The notes under the pieces are model-generated. The model saw only the letters and a program-made list of their open reading frames with translations, ran no database searches and was not told where the DNA came from. Positions 1 through 11,004 of a stretch of 64,000 nucleotides of DNA are shown in pieces; the stretch's first letter is position 1; every line of letters begins with the position of its first letter. The translations under genes were made by a program, and so were the position numbers. This DNA comes from Boswellia sacra (taxonomy: Eukaryota; Streptophyta; Magnoliopsida; Sapindales; Burseraceae): assembly GCA_013180625.2 (NCBI GenBank), contig SNVD02013093.1:558001-622000 (forward strand), given 5' to 3'.

Positions 1-621
1 CCTACCTTGATTAGAGAGCCTTTCCCCCTAGGTGACTGTAACTGATACTGTGAAAACTTCCTCATTATGTGATTGTGATTGTACATGAAAAGTCGATGAG
101 TAGAGAAATTTGAACTCACTTATGTGAGATTGAATCGACCTACCAAGGTCTAGACAGAAAACTGGCGCGGGAGCGCAAATGTAACCGAAGTGAACTCGAA
201 GCATTTCTTCTTTAACAAGTTAGCTAATGCTTGTGTAGTTAGAACTGGATAGTTTTATACTGTGGATTGAATTATATTGTTATTGTTTATTGCTGTATAT
301 TCACTTAGCTTACTTACTGAGTTTTACTCATTAAAGTTGTTTTGTGCCTCAGGTGATTAGTAGATTGAGCTAGGGATGGAGGACTTTTGGCATTGCTAAC
401 AGAGTTCCCTTGGCAACCATAGACCGCTGCCTAGATTATCATAGCCATACTGTAGGAATCCTTTTGATTTTGAATGTATCTATATAAAGTGAAATGGTGT
501 GGTGGTGATTAGGAACTCTGTTTTGTGTGATATTAGTTTTAATTATTAAAGAAATAACAGAGTTCATAATTAAATGACCGTATAAATGCTATATCTTGTA
601 TGTCTAGTATGGGTTGTGACA
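1..621 (+). repeat. LTR-like fragment, probably Ty3/gypsy 3' part
   Basis: No reading frame is visible. The stretch has a TATA-like box (TATATAAA, 481-488) and ends in GGGTTGTGACA at 611-621, the kind of end seen on plant gypsy LTRs. The 5' end lies outside the window and there is no second copy here to prove an LTR, so the call rests on general resemblance. A gypsy integrase remnant follows on the same strand about 1 kb downstream, which is weakly consistent. Confidence 0.3.
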
Positions 622-1650
622 ACTCCACCTATTTTACTTTTTTTTTGGGTTATTTAAGAAAGAAAAAGAAAAAAAATCTAGATCGTGACATGTACATATA
701 ATGAACAAAGTCCTAGTGTAAATAGAAGTCAAGGAATTATTATTTATTTTGATTGATTTTAATCCTCACTTGAGTTTTTTTTTTAATTGTAACCCTTTTA
801 CCCTTAGAAATTGCACAAACTCATTTATCTGGTGTTAAAATCAAAAGAGGACCAAAAAAAAAGAACCTTCTTTTAGTGCATGATCGAATCTAACTTTGTG
901 AAGAAACAAAGCAACTTTAAGGTTAAAAAATGAAATTTAGTATCAAATTTTGAACAAAGAGAAAACTTAAGAAATATTCCAATCTATCGGTAATTTCTTA
1001 ACATTATATTGCTTATGTTTAATCTTGGAACTTTAGGGTGTATTTGCAGTATAGTCAAGACTGAAGAAGACTTTAATAATTTTTTGCCACTAAACTTGAT
1101 TTCATTGGATCATATATATAGTATTATCTTATGTTTGGAGTAGCATAGGACTAGACTAATGCCTAGAAATTTAAAAAATACACATATATAAACTATAATT
1201 TAATTTAATTGAAAAACTAACACAATATTTAATATGATCTAGACTAGACTTAAAATATTTCTTATTAAAATAAAGCAATAAATTTTTTTTTAAATAGAAA
1301 CATATAATATAAATTTAATTTTATATTTTAAGCTTTTATTATTTCTTAATTATTAATACATTATAATCTGAATAATTAAAATTATTTTTAGATAAAACTT
1401 CTCAAATTTTTAATACTATAATTTAAGAATTAATAAATATCAAAATTGCATAATTAATGTGTTAATGAAATTTTAATGTCGTAATTCAGTGAAATTATTA
1501 GTTTAGATATAAAATGAATATCCTTTTAAAAATGTATTTTTTTTAATATAATAGGTATTAAAAATATGATTTATTTAATAGTATTTTGGTGATTCCCTTG
1601 AACCCCCATTTTTAGCTAAAGAGCAAGGAGCACCAAATTCTCTCAACTAT
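622..1650. other. AT-rich stretch without gene
   Basis: Very AT-rich sequence with many homopolymer runs and no long frame. I see no coding region, RNA gene or clear repeat boundary. Confidence 0.5.
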
Positions 1651-1652
1651 CA

Positions 1653-2560
1653 GTGTTTGTTTTGTTAAACTATCATAAGAAAGGGTCTTGTCATGCACAC
1701 AACGGGGTCAACGGGGTTTTGATTCTATCTTTGTGGTGGTTGACAAATTTTCCAAGATGGGCACACTTTATTATGTGCAAAAAGACACATGATGCTATGG
1801 CCATGGCTGGTTTATTCTTTAGGGAGTTTGTTTGTATTCATGGCTTTCCAAAGACTATTACTTCGAATATAAATGTCAAGCTTACGAGTCACTTTTGGTG
1901 TATTTTGTGGAGCATTTGTAACATCAAGTGCTTTTCATGCACAAACTAATGGGCAAATTAAGGTAGTTAACCTACACTTGGGAACATGTTGAGGTGTGTG
2001 GTTAGGGAAAAACCAAAACAATAGGATGTAGCTTTGTCACAAGTTGATTATACTTATAATAGTATGCCCAATTGTTATACAAAAAAGGCACTATGCTATT
2101 TTCTATGTCCATCCTTTACAACATTTCCTTGATTTGGTTGTTTTACCTTCTAATGCGAAGCCTAATTACACAACTAAAAATATGACAGACAAGGCACTTG
2201 AGATTCAAGATTTTCTTCGTTCCAATTTAGAAACTGCTTATGCTAAATACAAAGCTGATGTCGATGCAACACGCAAAAAAAAAAAAAAGTGTTTGAAGAG
2301 GGAGATTTAGTTATGGTTTATTTGTGGTAAAACAAGTTTTCTAGTGTTCATTCGAAATTGCAAACAAGAAGTATGATCTTTTGCACATTTCTAAGAAAAT
2401 CAATGACAATGCATATGTGGTACAAATTCTGGAATATTGGAATATCCTGACACTTTTGATGTCAAAGATTTGTATGCCTACCAGATGGTGAGGAATTATA
2501 TCAAGACAACTCAAGGACGATTTCTTTTCAAGAGGCGCCTGATGTAGGACAAGGTGTCGT
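1653..2560 (+). pseudogene. Decayed Ty3/gypsy integrase (pol C-terminal remnant)
   Basis: Three short pieces in different frames together follow the order of a plant gypsy integrase. At 1680-1890 is a core stretch including WAHFIMCKKTHDA and FFREFVCIHGFPK. At about 1930-1975 is the equivalent of the TDGQTEVVNR motif, here TNGQIKVVNL. At 2160-2310 is ALEIQDFLRSNLETAYAKYK, followed by KKCLKREI, and a tail near 2470-2540 resembles the end of the polyprotein. The usual SDRD motif is SNIN, so the second catalytic Asp is Asn, and the catalytic Glu is Lys. With several frameshifts and stops the enzyme cannot be made. It is an old, non-functional insertion. No flanking LTR could be firmly paired with it. 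Confidence 0.8.
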
Positions 2561-2655
2561 AACCACTAGCACAAGCGCTCCAGTGCTCACCAGCAGAAAA
2601 ATCTATATACTTGTGTGTTTTCCCCCCACAAGTATGGCTGTGACAAGTATTCTTT

Positions 2656-2692
2656 ATTTGTGGGTTGGTCAAACCCAGACCAACCCACAAAT
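2656..2692. repeat. Short perfect inverted repeat (15-bp arms, 7-nt loop)
   Basis: Positions 2656-2670 (ATTTGTGGGTTGGTC) pair perfectly with 2678-2692. Related CTTGTGGG/CCCACAAG words recur at 2605-2635 and 2890-2925, so the hairpin probably belongs to a small decayed repeat spanning about 2570-2940 whose class I cannot name. Confidence 0.6.
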
Positions 2693-2939
2693 ATGTAATT
2701 CTATCATACTTATGAGATATCAAGCCATAAGTATTTAGACTAGAGAATTTGGATTTTAGGGTATACTTGTCTCTTATATGATTAATTTTATGACAAAAAT
2801 GGAGCACATAACGGTCAAAATTTTTAAATTTCAGTTAATACATGTGCTTTATTAACCCTCAAATATGTGAATTTAAAAAAAAAAGAATTACTTGTGGGTT
2901 TTTTAGCCGCCAAGTATGGTTTTAAAGGAAAAATATATA

Positions 2940-5703
2940 TAATATATACATATATATAATACTTGGGAGTCTGGCTATAGTCCGTCCGTTGTACCCATAC
3001 AGCAGATGTATGGGTCGTCCGATTGGGGAGTTAAGTTATGAATGTAATCCAATGGTTCTCCTACGTCTGGCTACTTTTCGCAATTTTGACTTGTAACTAG
3101 TTCTTCCCATAGACTTCCATCTCCATGTCAAACTCAAACTTAGATTAACTTTCTTTTTTTTTTTTTCCTTTTACCACAATTGCTTCTTTCAGCTCCGATA
3201 TGGCATAGAAGATTTGGTGGTTTCGTTACAAGTTCCATCTTCCATCTCCCTTTTATCCTCCTCATGCAATAGCCTAGTAAAAGCAGTCTCCATGGAGCTT
3301 AGCTGATTGGTGTGTTATTTGTCTCTCTATCAGATCCTTCACATCGCAACCTATGACAAAAATACAGGCAGTTGTGATATTGATTTGGGTTGTCTTCAAG
3401 CTTAATCGTGGCGGCCTATATTGTAGATATGGTTTTCAGGCAGTTTGGGTTGAAGTAATGCATTTGAGGCTGTGGGTTCTAGACGGTAGGCTACAACAGT
3501 GTGAATTTTATCTTCCAGTTGGGCAAAATATCTGTAGCAGTGGGTTTGAGGTAGTGGCAATTTGTTATCGTGCATATCCCTTGTCTTGAGCCATCAATAG
3601 GAATATCAGCTTTATAGAGAACAACTGAATTGCAAATGAAAGAGGTTGTGAAGTTTTGGTTTGGTGAGTGATTTAAATCAGGTTCAACACAATTTTTTAG
3701 ACCCATAACACTACATTAATTTGAAGCATTATCATGGTTTAGTTAACTAATAATTTGTTTTTGAGATTTGTCTAACTAGAATATGCAACAAGGTGTTGAC
3801 AACTACCTCCAAGCATTGTTAAGCAAAATCTGTTTTAGTAAAATTAATTAATGAATTTATGTTAGCTTATTGAAATCTGTGATCGACTTGGTCTTCTTAA
3901 ATAATAAAAGAAGCTCTAAACCTTCATATTTTGTTTATATTTGAAATTTGATATTAGAAATTTAACAGGTTATTTTAGTGCACGCTTGTGTCTATTCTTT
4001 TAGTCTTCAACTTCAAATGCGTGTATAGATTGCAAAAGTATATATTTGAGTTATTTTAGTAACAGTTGTATGTAATTTAATAGATTCAAAACATTGTTGT
4101 AGGTTTTTAGTGGTTTAGTTGATTTATATGGAGCTGATGCAACTTGTGGTATAAGTAGTGCGGTTTCTTGTTTCCTTGTGTGATTATCATTGATTTATTT
4201 TCACACTTGAGTGGTAATCTTTTTCAATTGATGGCTGACTCTATTGTCTATGAAACCTCTGATATTGTTTGTTTTTACTTATTAAGCTATGATTATGTGA
4301 CAACAGGCATTGTAGTATTTATTTATTTGCCATGTAAGGCAAGAAAGCATCTTATATGGTAGTATTTTATTTATTCTTATGATTATGTGATTGTGCATTT
4401 ATATTTTATTCTAATTCTGTTGCTTCATGACAAAATGTTTGTGAAGAGAAATATATGTGTTTGATGATGATCTGTGCTTGTTGATTCGAATATGTGGTGA
4501 ATGATTTTTGTATTACTTTGTTTATTGATGGAGCAGAGCACATTTCTTAATCCTGCTACATTACTCATAGGAGTAGTAGGTAAATTTTTCCAAAAGAAAA
4601 GGCCTCTTACGTTATAATGTTTCCTCTAATGTATTATATCAAGTGCTTGTTAATGCATTGTTTTATGCCAGATTAATTTTTTAACACAGTCTCGTCAATG
4701 AATTTGAATCCATACAAAAGGAGGATTTTGTGAAGTTTCATCCATGTAGACAACTTCAAAAGTTTTAGGGTGTCACGAAAGTGTGGCAACTTAATGAACA
4801 TGTATCAGTAAGAAGAATAGTGTTAACCTCTGAAAAATTGGAGACAAGTAGATTGTCAAAATGGAGGAGTAGTTTGAGTGGTTATCAAGGCTGATACATT
4901 TTAACAATGGTAATGCTGGCCAAATTTTGTGCAATTTTATGCTTATGCATGTCATTGAAAAGAGGTAAATATTCAATACCACTTTTAAATTGTTCTAATT
5001 TTACTTGTTAACGTATGACGCATCTTTGTAGTGCTTTTTAAATATTATTTTTTATATTTCTTTCTGTTACAGTTATGTGATATATATATATTTAAAATGA
5101 GTGTTGATATTCATTAAAATGCGGTGCCCTATGGCACAGTTCTAAGTTCATTTTGTCCACCTAATTATATAATATTTCTTTATATATCAACAATAACACC
5201 TCAAAGGCTACATATCAACATTGTCAATATGGTATGAGAAGGTTGTCTGTATTTTGCAAATGCTTAGATGTCCTTGACATTTGAAGGTTATCATGAGTAG
5301 GAAATGTGTGAAAGCCTGAAAGTCACAAGGGAATCATTTGGAAGTCATTGTAAAGAACCGTGTGGGTAAGCAGGACAACCTTATATTTATGTTTTGGTTT
5401 TGTAGGTAGTTGAAACTATGATATTGACATCGGACCAAGGTATGAAGTTTGCTTGCTGATGTACCCTCTTGATATTTGTTTTCGAGATTATATCTAGGTT
5501 CAATTTCCAAACATCAGTATCCATTGGACATAGTACTGCTAACATCTTGAGCATGAGCTTTATACAGAAGATTGCTCATGTTTTAATCTTCTTAATTTGC
5601 AAGCTATTTTTGAATTTGGAATTTTCTTAATAATCAATTGGAAGGGATGAAAAAACAAAGCTATAAATGTCATCATTCTAAGCTTCTAAGATTAAGATTA
5701 GAC
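2940..5703. other. Intergenic, no supported gene
   Basis: Several short open frames occur (for example 3353-3589 and 4168-4362), but none shows a recognisable domain or conserved composition. The GGAGTCTGGCT word near 2966, seen again at 9597, hints at small MITE remnants. Poly-T and AT-rich runs fill the rest. Confidence 0.4.
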
Positions 5704-5708
5704 TCCTG
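5704..5708. repeat. Target-site duplication TCCTG, left copy of solo LTR
   Basis: TCCTG at 5704-5708 is repeated exactly at 7613-7617, directly flanking the TGTTGACCC...GGGCTAACA ends. A 5-bp duplication is the usual signature of LTR retrotransposon insertion. Confidence 0.85.
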
Positions 5709-6025
5709 TGTTGACCCAGGTATGGCAACCCAAGAGGGGGAGTGAATTGGGTTTTTATTTATCAATACGGAATTAGAAAACTTTTCTTGAAAGATCAAAA
5801 TTATTTAACTCTTTCTTTGAGAATAAAGGTGAAGAAGATGAAAATAGAATGCAATCAATAGAATAGCAATAAAGAACAATCACAAGTGCAAGTAAATGTA
5901 AACAGCATAGGGATAGAGAGAGTACAAACTCAATTTACGTGGTTCGGCAAACCTTGCCTACGTCCACGGGCTCCTAGCTCCACGAGCTAAGCTTTCCACT
6001 AAGTTGTAGAAATCTTTACAACTTG

Positions 6026-6372
6026 CTTGATGAACAACCTCACCAAGACTTTTTCTTCCAACTCTTGATAACACCACACCAAGAGTTCTTCTTGATGAAC
6101 AACCTCACCAAGGCAACTTCCTTCAACTCTTGATAACACCACACCAAGAGTTCTTCTTGATGAACAACCTCACCAAGGCAACTTCCTTCAACTCTTGATA
6201 ACACCACACCAAGAGTTCTTCTTGATGAACAACCTCACCAAGGCAACTTCCTTCAACCCTTGATAACACCACACCAAGAGTTCTTCTTGATGAACAACCT
6301 CACCAAGGCAACTTCTTCAACCCTTGATAACACCACACCAAGAGTTCTTCTTGATGAACAACCTCACCAAGG
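6026..6372 (-). repeat. 65-bp tandem array in R/U5 of the solo LTR
   Basis: The word CTTGATGAACAACCTCACCA starts at 6026, 6091, 6156, 6221, 6286 and 6350, giving five periods of 65 bp and a last one of 64 bp. Copies are nearly identical. The period is not a multiple of three, so the open frame running through the array at 6260-6616 is incidental. Confidence 0.95.
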
Positions 6373-6639
6373 AAAGAGTTCTCTCAAGGATAACTTTTAT
6401 CCTTTACAAGAAGATCTCACTCTCACCACAATACAAGAACAAAGAAAATTTTTACAACAAAAGTACAACTCTCTTCAAAGAGTAGATAACGAATATAAAA
6501 GCTCTCTAGACTTGATATTTCTTTTGCTTTTTTTGCTTGATAGATTCTTCTCTTCTTCTTGCTCTTTGTTGCTGAATGCATGGGAGAAGGGCTCCTTTTA
6601 TAAGCAAATGGGATGAACTTAATCAAATGAAGACACCAA

Positions 6640-7440
6640 CTACAAATTTTCTGCCCACCATAAAAACCGTAATCTTGTCTGCCATTTTTGTCAATATTGC
6701 GTTTGAAATTTGAAAATCTGCAAAACATAAAAGATCTGAAAATTTGAATAATCTTTCCAACGCATCAAGAATCAAGTCATTTGGATACCTATAGCTCAAG
6801 ATATGGCCAAAAAACCATTCGGTGCTCATGTGACTTGATTTTTCTTTCTTGTGTCAGTCCACCAAATTGAATGATAATTCTGTCAGCTTTCCGTTTGAAA
6901 TTTGAATTTATTCAAAACATAAAAGATCTGAATATTTGAATAATCTTTCTAAAACATTAAGAATCAAAGCATTTGGATATTTCTATCTTAAGATATGGCC
7001 AAAACAACATTCGGTGCTCATGTGAGTTGATTTTTCTTCTTTGTGTCAGTCCATCAAATTGCATGTCAATTATGTCGGCCTTCTGTTTGAAATTTGAATT
7101 TTTTAAAAACATATGAAATGTTCTTCATTAAGTCATCTTTCCAATGCCGTAAGAATCAAGTCATTTTTATTTTTCTAGCTCAAGATATGTCCAAAGGAGT
7201 ATTCGGTGCTCATGTCAGCTGCTTCCATTTATCTTTCAACTTGCATGATGATTTGGACAACCTTGCACTTGAAATTTGAATTTCATTAAAACATATGAAA
7301 TGTTATAAATTGAGTAAGCTTTCCAAAGGCTCAAGATTCACATCATTTGGATATTTTAGAGATATATATGACCAATTGATTGAACATTGCTCATGTGTCA
7401 CATTCCTTGAGTCAATCCTTGTTCTTAAACTTTGGTGCCT
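6640..7440 (-). repeat. About 190-bp tandem repeats in U3 of the solo LTR
   Basis: The word GTTTGAAATTTGA or a close variant starts at 6701, 6893, 7085 and 7268. Each unit also holds an AAGAATCAAGTCATTTGGAT-like block, a TCAAGATATGGCC-like block and TTCGGTGCTCATGT. There are about four copies, more diverged than the 65-bp array. Tandem repeats in U3 often act as enhancer units in plant LTRs; that role is inferred here. Confidence 0.85.
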
Positions 7441-7617
7441 TTAACATGTAGTCTTCTCCTTAGCTTCAACACTTCATTTTAATAAGCCTCTTCTTGATTT
7501 TAAAATTATTTCAATGATCTTACTCTTGCACATAAATAAACATGTTAGTAAATCTCAATTAATTAATGTGTATTGTTATCATCAAAATTATCATGTAGCC
7601 TTAGGGCTAACATCCTG

Positions 7618-10600
7618 TACGAATGAAGTCATGCATGCATTATATCTAATATGTTGTTAGTTCTATACAGCAACATGGTCAGATTCTTTTAAGAACTCAA
7701 CTCCATTTATTTGTGTTGACTTTTCTACCAACCAACATAAAAACAAAAAAAAATTCAAGTTTCTCTTTTGAAACAATTTATTTTGATTGTTTCAAGTTAT
7801 TGAGATTTTTCCCGGAAAAGAAATCACGAAAAATCTAGAATTGAGTGTTTTCTTTTGTTTTAATTAATTTATCAACTCTAATAGATGTGTTAATGGGATT
7901 GGTAGCTTTCAAAATGAAAATTCAAATGGCTGTTTTTGCTTCTTTCTCAATAATTGGTTATTTAGTTTTCTTTTTTTTTCCGTAATCTTATTTAGGAACT
8001 AACTGGATATTCTCGGGAATATCATTTGTGCAGAAGCTTACAACTACCACAAATCAAGGGGGAGGACACATATGGGAGTGATGATGAAATTTATTTAGAC
8101 CATCAGATTTTGATTGCCTTAATTCCTACAATTATGTTATTGTGTTGTAGCTAATATATTGGCTTGGATAATTGATTTACTTGGGAGTTATATTTTCTAT
8201 TTATTTTTTTATTGAGTAGTTATTTATTTGTTTATTTCTTGAGTGATAGATTTGGAGTTTAAGAAAGGAAGTAGAACTAATAATTTGACAACAATATGCT
8301 ATAAGGTGAACAATGGACAAGTATTAATTATTTCTTTTCATTAGGTAATTTGCTTTGAGATGTTATAATTTCATCATAGTAATTTGTTAATTTTTTGTTA
8401 AATATTGTATGAATTCTTTTCTTCATCTTTTTTTTTTTGGGACAGGTTGTGAATAGAGATTAGAAAGACTAAATGCTCAATGTTATAATGTAGAGATTAT
8501 GATTACGTGCTATGAATTATAAATTTGTAATAATTGTAATTTTTTAATTATTTTTTGACAATTCATAAGTTGTATGTTTACATCAAGGATGATAATAATA
8601 TTTTGATATAATCAAAATATAATATTTTGATGATTATGAATTAATTTAATATAATCAAGTGTATTATGAAACTCAAATTATTTATGATACAATTCTTTCT
8701 TTATAAAAACATTTCGAGATAAATGATATAAATATGCTATATTAAATTAATTTAGGCATTCACTGAGAATTAAAGATTTAAACTGCAGACCATATTTTAT
8801 ATTGATATATATATAGTAAATTGTAAATTATGGGAAGCAAGATATTCAAAATTTTTGAATAAATAAATTTTTTATTTAACTTAATGTTTTGTAAATATTA
8901 AATGATTATGTTGCAAGTAAGTAAATTTTTATACTTTAAAATAACATAACATACAATGAAGATCTTTATGTGCGTTATAGTAATTTTATAAAGTAAATTG
9001 CACTTGCCATAAATTTATTATTGGTAGAGGGATATTTATATTTTTTTTTTGGTCATCTAATACTTAATAATAATTATAACACTTCACAGTTAAATTAAAT
9101 TTGACGTGCTTCTGCTTTTTTTTTTTTGTGTCTTTAAACAAGTTTTAAGTGAAGTTCGACATATTCATCTTTTTAATATGAATAAATTATAGACGTGAAA
9201 CTATCAACAAGGCATTAACCTTCAACAACAAAATTAAGTTTAATATTTTCATAACTTCATCAAAAAATAATAGATGGGAAGTCGTCAAACAATAATAATA
9301 AATTACCTTATATTTAAAACAAAAATAATAAATTTTAAAATAACAAATTACTTTATAAATTTTAAAATAATAAATTACTTTATAAATTTTAAAATAATAT
9401 TAAAACAATAATAAATTACATCTACTTCTTCATATATCCATTCTGTGAACCAAAAATAATAAATTACTTTATATTTAAAACAATAATAAAAAATTGAAAA
9501 TAAAAAATTTTAAATAAAAATTTATTGATTTGATTACTCCATTAATTAGTCAAAGAATAATTAATTAGTGAAAGAATATTTTATATAATCTGAGTTGGAG
9601 TCTGGCTGCTGTGGTACAGCTGTTGTAGCAATACAACAACTTTTTCCTAAAAAAATTGGTAAATGATGTAAAAAAATGTGTAAATCACTTTATGTAAATG
9701 GTGTAAAAATTTAAGTACACCCAGTACATCAGCTAAACCAAAGAAATTTCCTCTGAATTGGCAATATATTATCATATGAGTAATTACAATGTCATTTAAT
9801 TTAATATTTTTTAATTGTTTTTATTTTTTACCCATCTAGTGATAGCTTGCCAACTCATATTGTATAAAAAATGGTTGTAGATGAGTTGTAAATGTAGCAT
9901 TACATTATATATAGTAAAAATAAATTTGAGCACCTAGGTAATTAATTACCACTACAACTATAGAATAAATAATAATAAATAATCATTACATTATATCATA
10001 TATAAAAATTAATAAATTTAGATATAATTTAAAATTTTTATTTGAATAGGATTTATTTTACTTAAGATAATCGAAAAAAACATAAATTAATTTATTAACA
10101 TGCATATATGATAAGAATTAATAAACCTAACCAAATATAAAAGTAATTACTTAGTTTATTGGATAATTTTCATAATAATATTAAAATAATTTATAAATAT
10201 TGTATACAACTTTAACAGGAAATTTTCATTTCCAAGACGTCACACCAGGTTATTTCCTCCTTATTATAAATATATAGCACATATTAAAATAATAATCTTT
10301 GTAATATTTAAATTTGTGAAAATTATTTAATAACATGGTGGTTAGTAGATATTAAGAAAGCATATTATATAGAATCTCACATTTCTTTATTAGGTATAAA
10401 ATATTGTACAAATATTGATACGTACAAAACATATATATTATAAAGCAATGATCTCTATTGGATTCATTAGATATATTTATGGTAAAATAACATGATTTAT
10501 TATAAGATTTTAACATTTAATTAATTTGTATGCATGTAAAAACTTATCAAATTGATTCCTAATCAAATAACTACATTTAGAAGAAGTTGTATTTTAGAAT

Positions 10601-10990
10601 CATATAACTACTAAATCGAATACCAACGAGTGATTACATTTTGGATCAAATTAACTTCAACTAAGATAATTATATATAAATAAATTGCCTAAATTAATTA
10701 CAATTATAATAAAATTGGATAAAATAAACTAAATATGAAATTTATTTAATTATTTTATTACATTAATAAATATTACATACTAAAATATTAGAAATAATTT
10801 AATTTAATTTTTTCAAAATATTGATTATGTTAAATCAATTATTTCCAATCTAATATGACGTGACATTAAATTAATCATTAGATTACTAATAAGGAAATTA
10901 TATGTGACAATAATTAGTGTACATTATTAAGTCTTTCTATATTTTAATAATTATCAATTATAACATCAAGTTATTAGTTGATTATATTAA
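7618..10990. other. AT-rich stretch without gene; short AT-rich tandem repeats
   Basis: No coding region is supported. Around 9290-9530 a short AT-rich word (AAATTACTTTATAAATTTTA and variants) is repeated with a period near 26-27 bp. A GAGTCTGGCTGCTGTGGTAC block at about 9596 looks like the end of a small MITE but has no convincing partner. Confidence 0.4.
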
Positions 10991-11004
10991 ATTTAGCTTT
11001 AATA

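Larger units (their letters stand above)
5709..7612 (-). mobile_element. Solo LTR (1904 bp) with two internal tandem arrays
   Basis: The element begins TGTTGACCC and ends GGGCTAACA, short inverted termini of the TG...CA type, and is flanked by the duplication TCCTG. There is no second LTR, primer-binding site or polyprotein, so it is a solo LTR left by recombination between the two LTRs of an element. On the minus strand a TATA box (CTTATAAAAGG, about 6594-6604) marks the likely promoter. The motif CCACGTAAAT near 5940, read on the minus strand, is also found near the 3' end of the copia LTR at 57734. This sets the orientation as minus. About 190-bp repeats lie upstream of the TATA box (U3) and 65-bp repeats downstream (R/U5). 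Confidence 0.85.

Noticed and set aside
3353..3589. 78-codon open frame
   Set aside because: No homology recognised and another frame is open on the opposite strand; it looks like chance.
6260..6616. 118-codon protein gene
   Set aside because: It begins inside the 65-bp LTR array and has no family features.
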